Shown here in pieces: positions 62,184 through 64,000 of a DNA stretch of 64,000 nt; the first letter of the stretch is position 1; each line of letters opens with the position of its first letter. The DNA comes from an uncultured Methanospirillum sp. (GTDB lineage: Archaea > Halobacteriota > Methanomicrobia > Methanomicrobiales > Methanospirillaceae). A program made the translations under genes and the position numbers. The stretch lies in the NCBI RefSeq assembly GCF_963668475.1, contig NZ_OY764544.1, forward strand, positions 1,364,001 to 1,428,000. Reading direction: 5' to 3'. Below the pieces are notes generated by a model. It made no database searches, had not been told where the DNA came from, and saw nothing but the letters and a program-made list of their open reading frames with translations.

Positions 62184-62951
62184 TTACTCGGGATCTGTTG
62201 GGTATTTCTGTGCAACCAGGATCATCCGCCTGGATTTACCGTCAAACGGATTTCCCTTCCAGTCGGCAAATCTCTTTATGATCGTCAGACCGTTAGCGTT
62301 GAGAATCCTCGTTATCTCATTCAGATTATAAAGTCGGAGAAAAAACGGTAAATCCTTCCGTATTCCATCCCGGATGATAATACGGGAATTACATAATCTC
62401 CCAGACACCGGATCGAACCGGTTCCGATCAATCATCAGGTCTCCATTCTTCTCTAACACAGAAAACCGCGGATAATCCTTCAGGAAGGTATCCCGATTCA
62501 GGATATCAAGGCAGAACAATCCACCTTCCTTAAGTGTTCCTGTCACATTCCTGATAACCAGTTCATTCTCTTCATCTGAAAAATACCCAAATGAGCTGAA
62601 GAGATGGATGATACAATCGTATGTTTTTTCTTCACAATAACTCCGTGAATCTGCACAGAGGTACCTGACATTAACTCCTTTCTTTTCAGCATCCCTTTCT
62701 GCAATATCAAGGAACTCACTACTTTGGTCTACACCAGTGACTACATGCCCAAATCCTGCCAGCCGGTTGGAGTGCCTTCCATGTCCGCAGGCAAGATCAA
62801 GAATCGCCCGTGGTTCATTCAGAGAGAGTTCACGAATAAGGAATGCTACCTCCTCATCTGAATATTCATCCTTAAGATGGTCAGAATAAAAATAGAGGTA
62901 ATCCTCAGCACTAAAAACTGATTTCATATCGGATTCAGGAGTTATTTCCAT
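62184..62951 (-). CDS. Class I SAM methyltransferase
   Basis: A 255-residue methyltransferase: LYFYSDHLKDEYSDEEVAF, motif I AILDLACGHGRHSNRLAGFG, VTGVDQSSEF, and a C-terminal beta-rich part (RNRFDPVSGRLCNSRIIIRDG) as in type 25/glycine N-methyltransferase-like proteins. It is 16 bases after the radical SAM/binding-protein fusion, hence co-transcribed. The substrate is unknown. Confidence 0.82.
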   Translation of the reverse strand: MEITPESDMKSVFSAEDYLYFYSDHLKDEYSDEEVAFLIRELSLNEPRAILDLACGHGRHSNRLAGFGHVVTGVDQSSEFLDIAERDAEKKGVNVRYLCADSRSYCEEKTYDCIIHLFSSFGYFSDEENELVIRNVTGTLKEGGLFCLDILNRDTFLKDYPRFSVLEKNGDLMIDRNRFDPVSGRLCNSRIIIRDGIRKDLPFFLRLYNLNEITRILNANGLTIIKRFADWKGNPFDGKSRRMILVAQKYPTDPE

Positions 62952-62967
62952 CTTTATTTACCTGTAT

Positions 62968-63999
62968 TTATGCAATATGCCTCTCTATCTTTTCCTTTTC
63001 TTCCCTGAGTGAATAGGTGAATATCTCCGGATGAAGTATATTTGCGACATCCATCAGGCTGACAAGCCATCCGAGATCTCCTGATGAGAACTCACTATCC
63101 ATGGCATACACATCTCCTTCAGTGGTTGCTTTGCATGAGATGCCAAGGTCTTTGCAGGTTGCAAGAAACTCATCTATTGATGGTGCAAAATGTCCGGATA
63201 TGAGAATACTATCAGGGTTAAGCCGATTGAGTTCTTCAACCGTGTACTCTGCATGAGAACTCTCGCGGAAGTTCTCCTGCTTATTCAGGCTCAATCCGCC
63301 AGCCATCTCAATAAGAGTATTCCCGAGTTTGGTTGCATACATAGGGGAGAGAGGATGGCAGAATACACCTAACACCCGTGGCTTATGGACACCCTGTACC
63401 TTTTTTGCTATCTCATCTGAAATTCCGGTTGCATACCTGATGAGACTCTCACCTGCTTCATTTCGTTTGGAGATCCCTGCAAGATACCGGGTCATGGTCG
63501 TGAAGGTCTCAAGAGAGTCATGCTGCTGCTGCAGGTCAGCGAGATACCCGTTGCTGATCACCGTGTTGCAGATGTGATCGATCTCTGACTCATCGGTGAC
63601 GCCCAGGACTTTCAGAAATCCGGCGATGAACTTGGCACCCATGATTGAGCGGTATCCACCAAGAACCGGAGAATCTTCAGTCGGCACAGGCATGATGTCT
63701 CCCTTGTGAAGAAATTCATACCCACAGGAGCATATCCCGTCTGGCTGGAGGGATAAGACACGGGCAGCCATCGGACCGAAGAAGACCCGGTGAATGATCG
63801 TATTTCCACAATTTGGGCACCGGGAATCGAGTTCTGTTGTTGCCGGGGTATTAAAGAGGTAGACATGATCCACTATCCTCCTCAGGGTATTACACATTAC
63901 TTCTGCCTGGGCCTTGTCTGGTTGAAGACCGGAGAGCTCCTCATTGACAGCAAAGAACCGCATGACCTGAAATGGAATTGACGGTGATATCTGCCTCAC
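62968..63999 (-). CDS. Radical SAM C-terminal region fused to a BtuF-like binding domain (N-terminus outside window)
   Basis: 343 visible residues; the frame is open to the window edge, and the GTG at 63999 is probably internal. The first 90 residues (PFQVMRF, VDHVYLFNTPATTE, RCPNCGNTIIHR) match the C-terminus of PflA/AmmeMemoRadiSam-type radical SAM proteins, whose SAM-cluster cysteines would lie upstream. Residues about 215-330 (PRVLGVFCHPLSPMYATKLG, LNPDSILISGHFAPSIDEF) look like the TroA/BtuF fold but with no signal peptide, so cytosolic. The fusion leads the unit with two methyltransferases. Confidence 0.7.
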   Translation of the reverse strand: MRQISPSIPFQVMRFFAVNEELSGLQPDKAQAEVMCNTLRRIVDHVYLFNTPATTELDSRCPNCGNTIIHRVFFGPMAARVLSLQPDGICSCGYEFLHKGDIMPVPTEDSPVLGGYRSIMGAKFIAGFLKVLGVTDESEIDHICNTVISNGYLADLQQQHDSLETFTTMTRYLAGISKRNEAGESLIRYATGISDEIAKKVQGVHKPRVLGVFCHPLSPMYATKLGNTLIEMAGGLSLNKQENFRESSHAEYTVEELNRLNPDSILISGHFAPSIDEFLATCKDLGISCKATTEGDVYAMDSEFSSGDLGWLVSLMDVANILHPEIFTYSLREEKEKIERHIA

Positions 64000-64000
64000 C

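Noticed and set aside
1..64000. CRISPR array, tRNA or rRNA genes
   Set aside because: No regularly spaced repeats, cloverleaf patterns with conserved T-arm sequence, or rRNA-like stretches were seen.

Overview
The window looks like chromosome of a hydrogenotrophic or formatotrophic methanogen of the Methanomicrobiales, most like Methanospirillum. The evidence is two complete formylmethanofuran dehydrogenase operons (D-B-A-C order), an operon joining the ferredoxin subunits FwdG/FwdF to heterodisulfide reductase HdrCBA and an FlpD/MvhD-type subunit, extensive molybdate/tungstate genes, archaeal TATA-like promoters, GTG starts, and a PqqD-like/radical SAM cassette of the kind I recall as the SynChlorMet type, named partly for Methanospirillum. 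The species assignment is inference.

Layout. 0-3 kb: the end of a metallo-beta-lactamase-fold protein, a PLP decarboxylase and a secreted solute-binding protein. 4-9.4 kb: fwdG-fwdF-hdrC-hdrB-hdrA-flpD, the electron-transfer half of an Hdr/Fwd complex. 9.7-12.7 kb: PqqD-like protein, two radical SAM/SPASM enzymes and a convergent 70-codon gene that looks like their precursor peptide. 12.8-14.4 kb: a transposase-like orphan. 14.5-18.4 kb: sulfur trafficking (OsmC, a split YeeE/YedE transporter, TusA, a TusA-like protein, a siroheme sulfite-reductase-like protein, and a 55-residue rubredoxin). 19.2-23.5 and 28.6-32.9 kb: the two fmd/fwd DBAC operons, each behind a long leader with strong predicted stem-loops. 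Between them, on the minus strand, lies a five-gene unit: class V aminotransferase, small protein, methyltransferase, activase, and double-cubane/2-hydroxyacyl-CoA-dehydratase-like protein.

33-55 kb is an accessory island built around Mo/W supply: FdhD, ModA, ModB-ModC, two Mop molybdate-binding proteins, a DUF364-like protein and a periplasmic metal-complex-binding protein. These are interleaved with many class I SAM methyltransferases, a second class V aminotransferase and an APH-like kinase. A ~100-residue protein family occurs three times beside these methyltransferases. A ~53-nt element (a CCCCAAC/GTTGGGG hairpin followed by a conserved tail) occurs three times, each time 69-108 nt upstream of a gene in the same orientation (two methyltransferases and the DUF364-like gene). 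It is the strongest candidate here for an undescribed cis-regulatory RNA or leader-peptide system.

56.2-60.3 kb is a three-level nest of insertion sequences: an ISL3-family element (8-bp target duplication) inside an IS1634-type element inside an IS630-family element. 60.4-64 kb has three more methyltransferases and the end of a protein that appears to fuse a radical SAM C-terminus to a cytosolic BtuF-like binding domain. No tRNA, rRNA or CRISPR array was seen.
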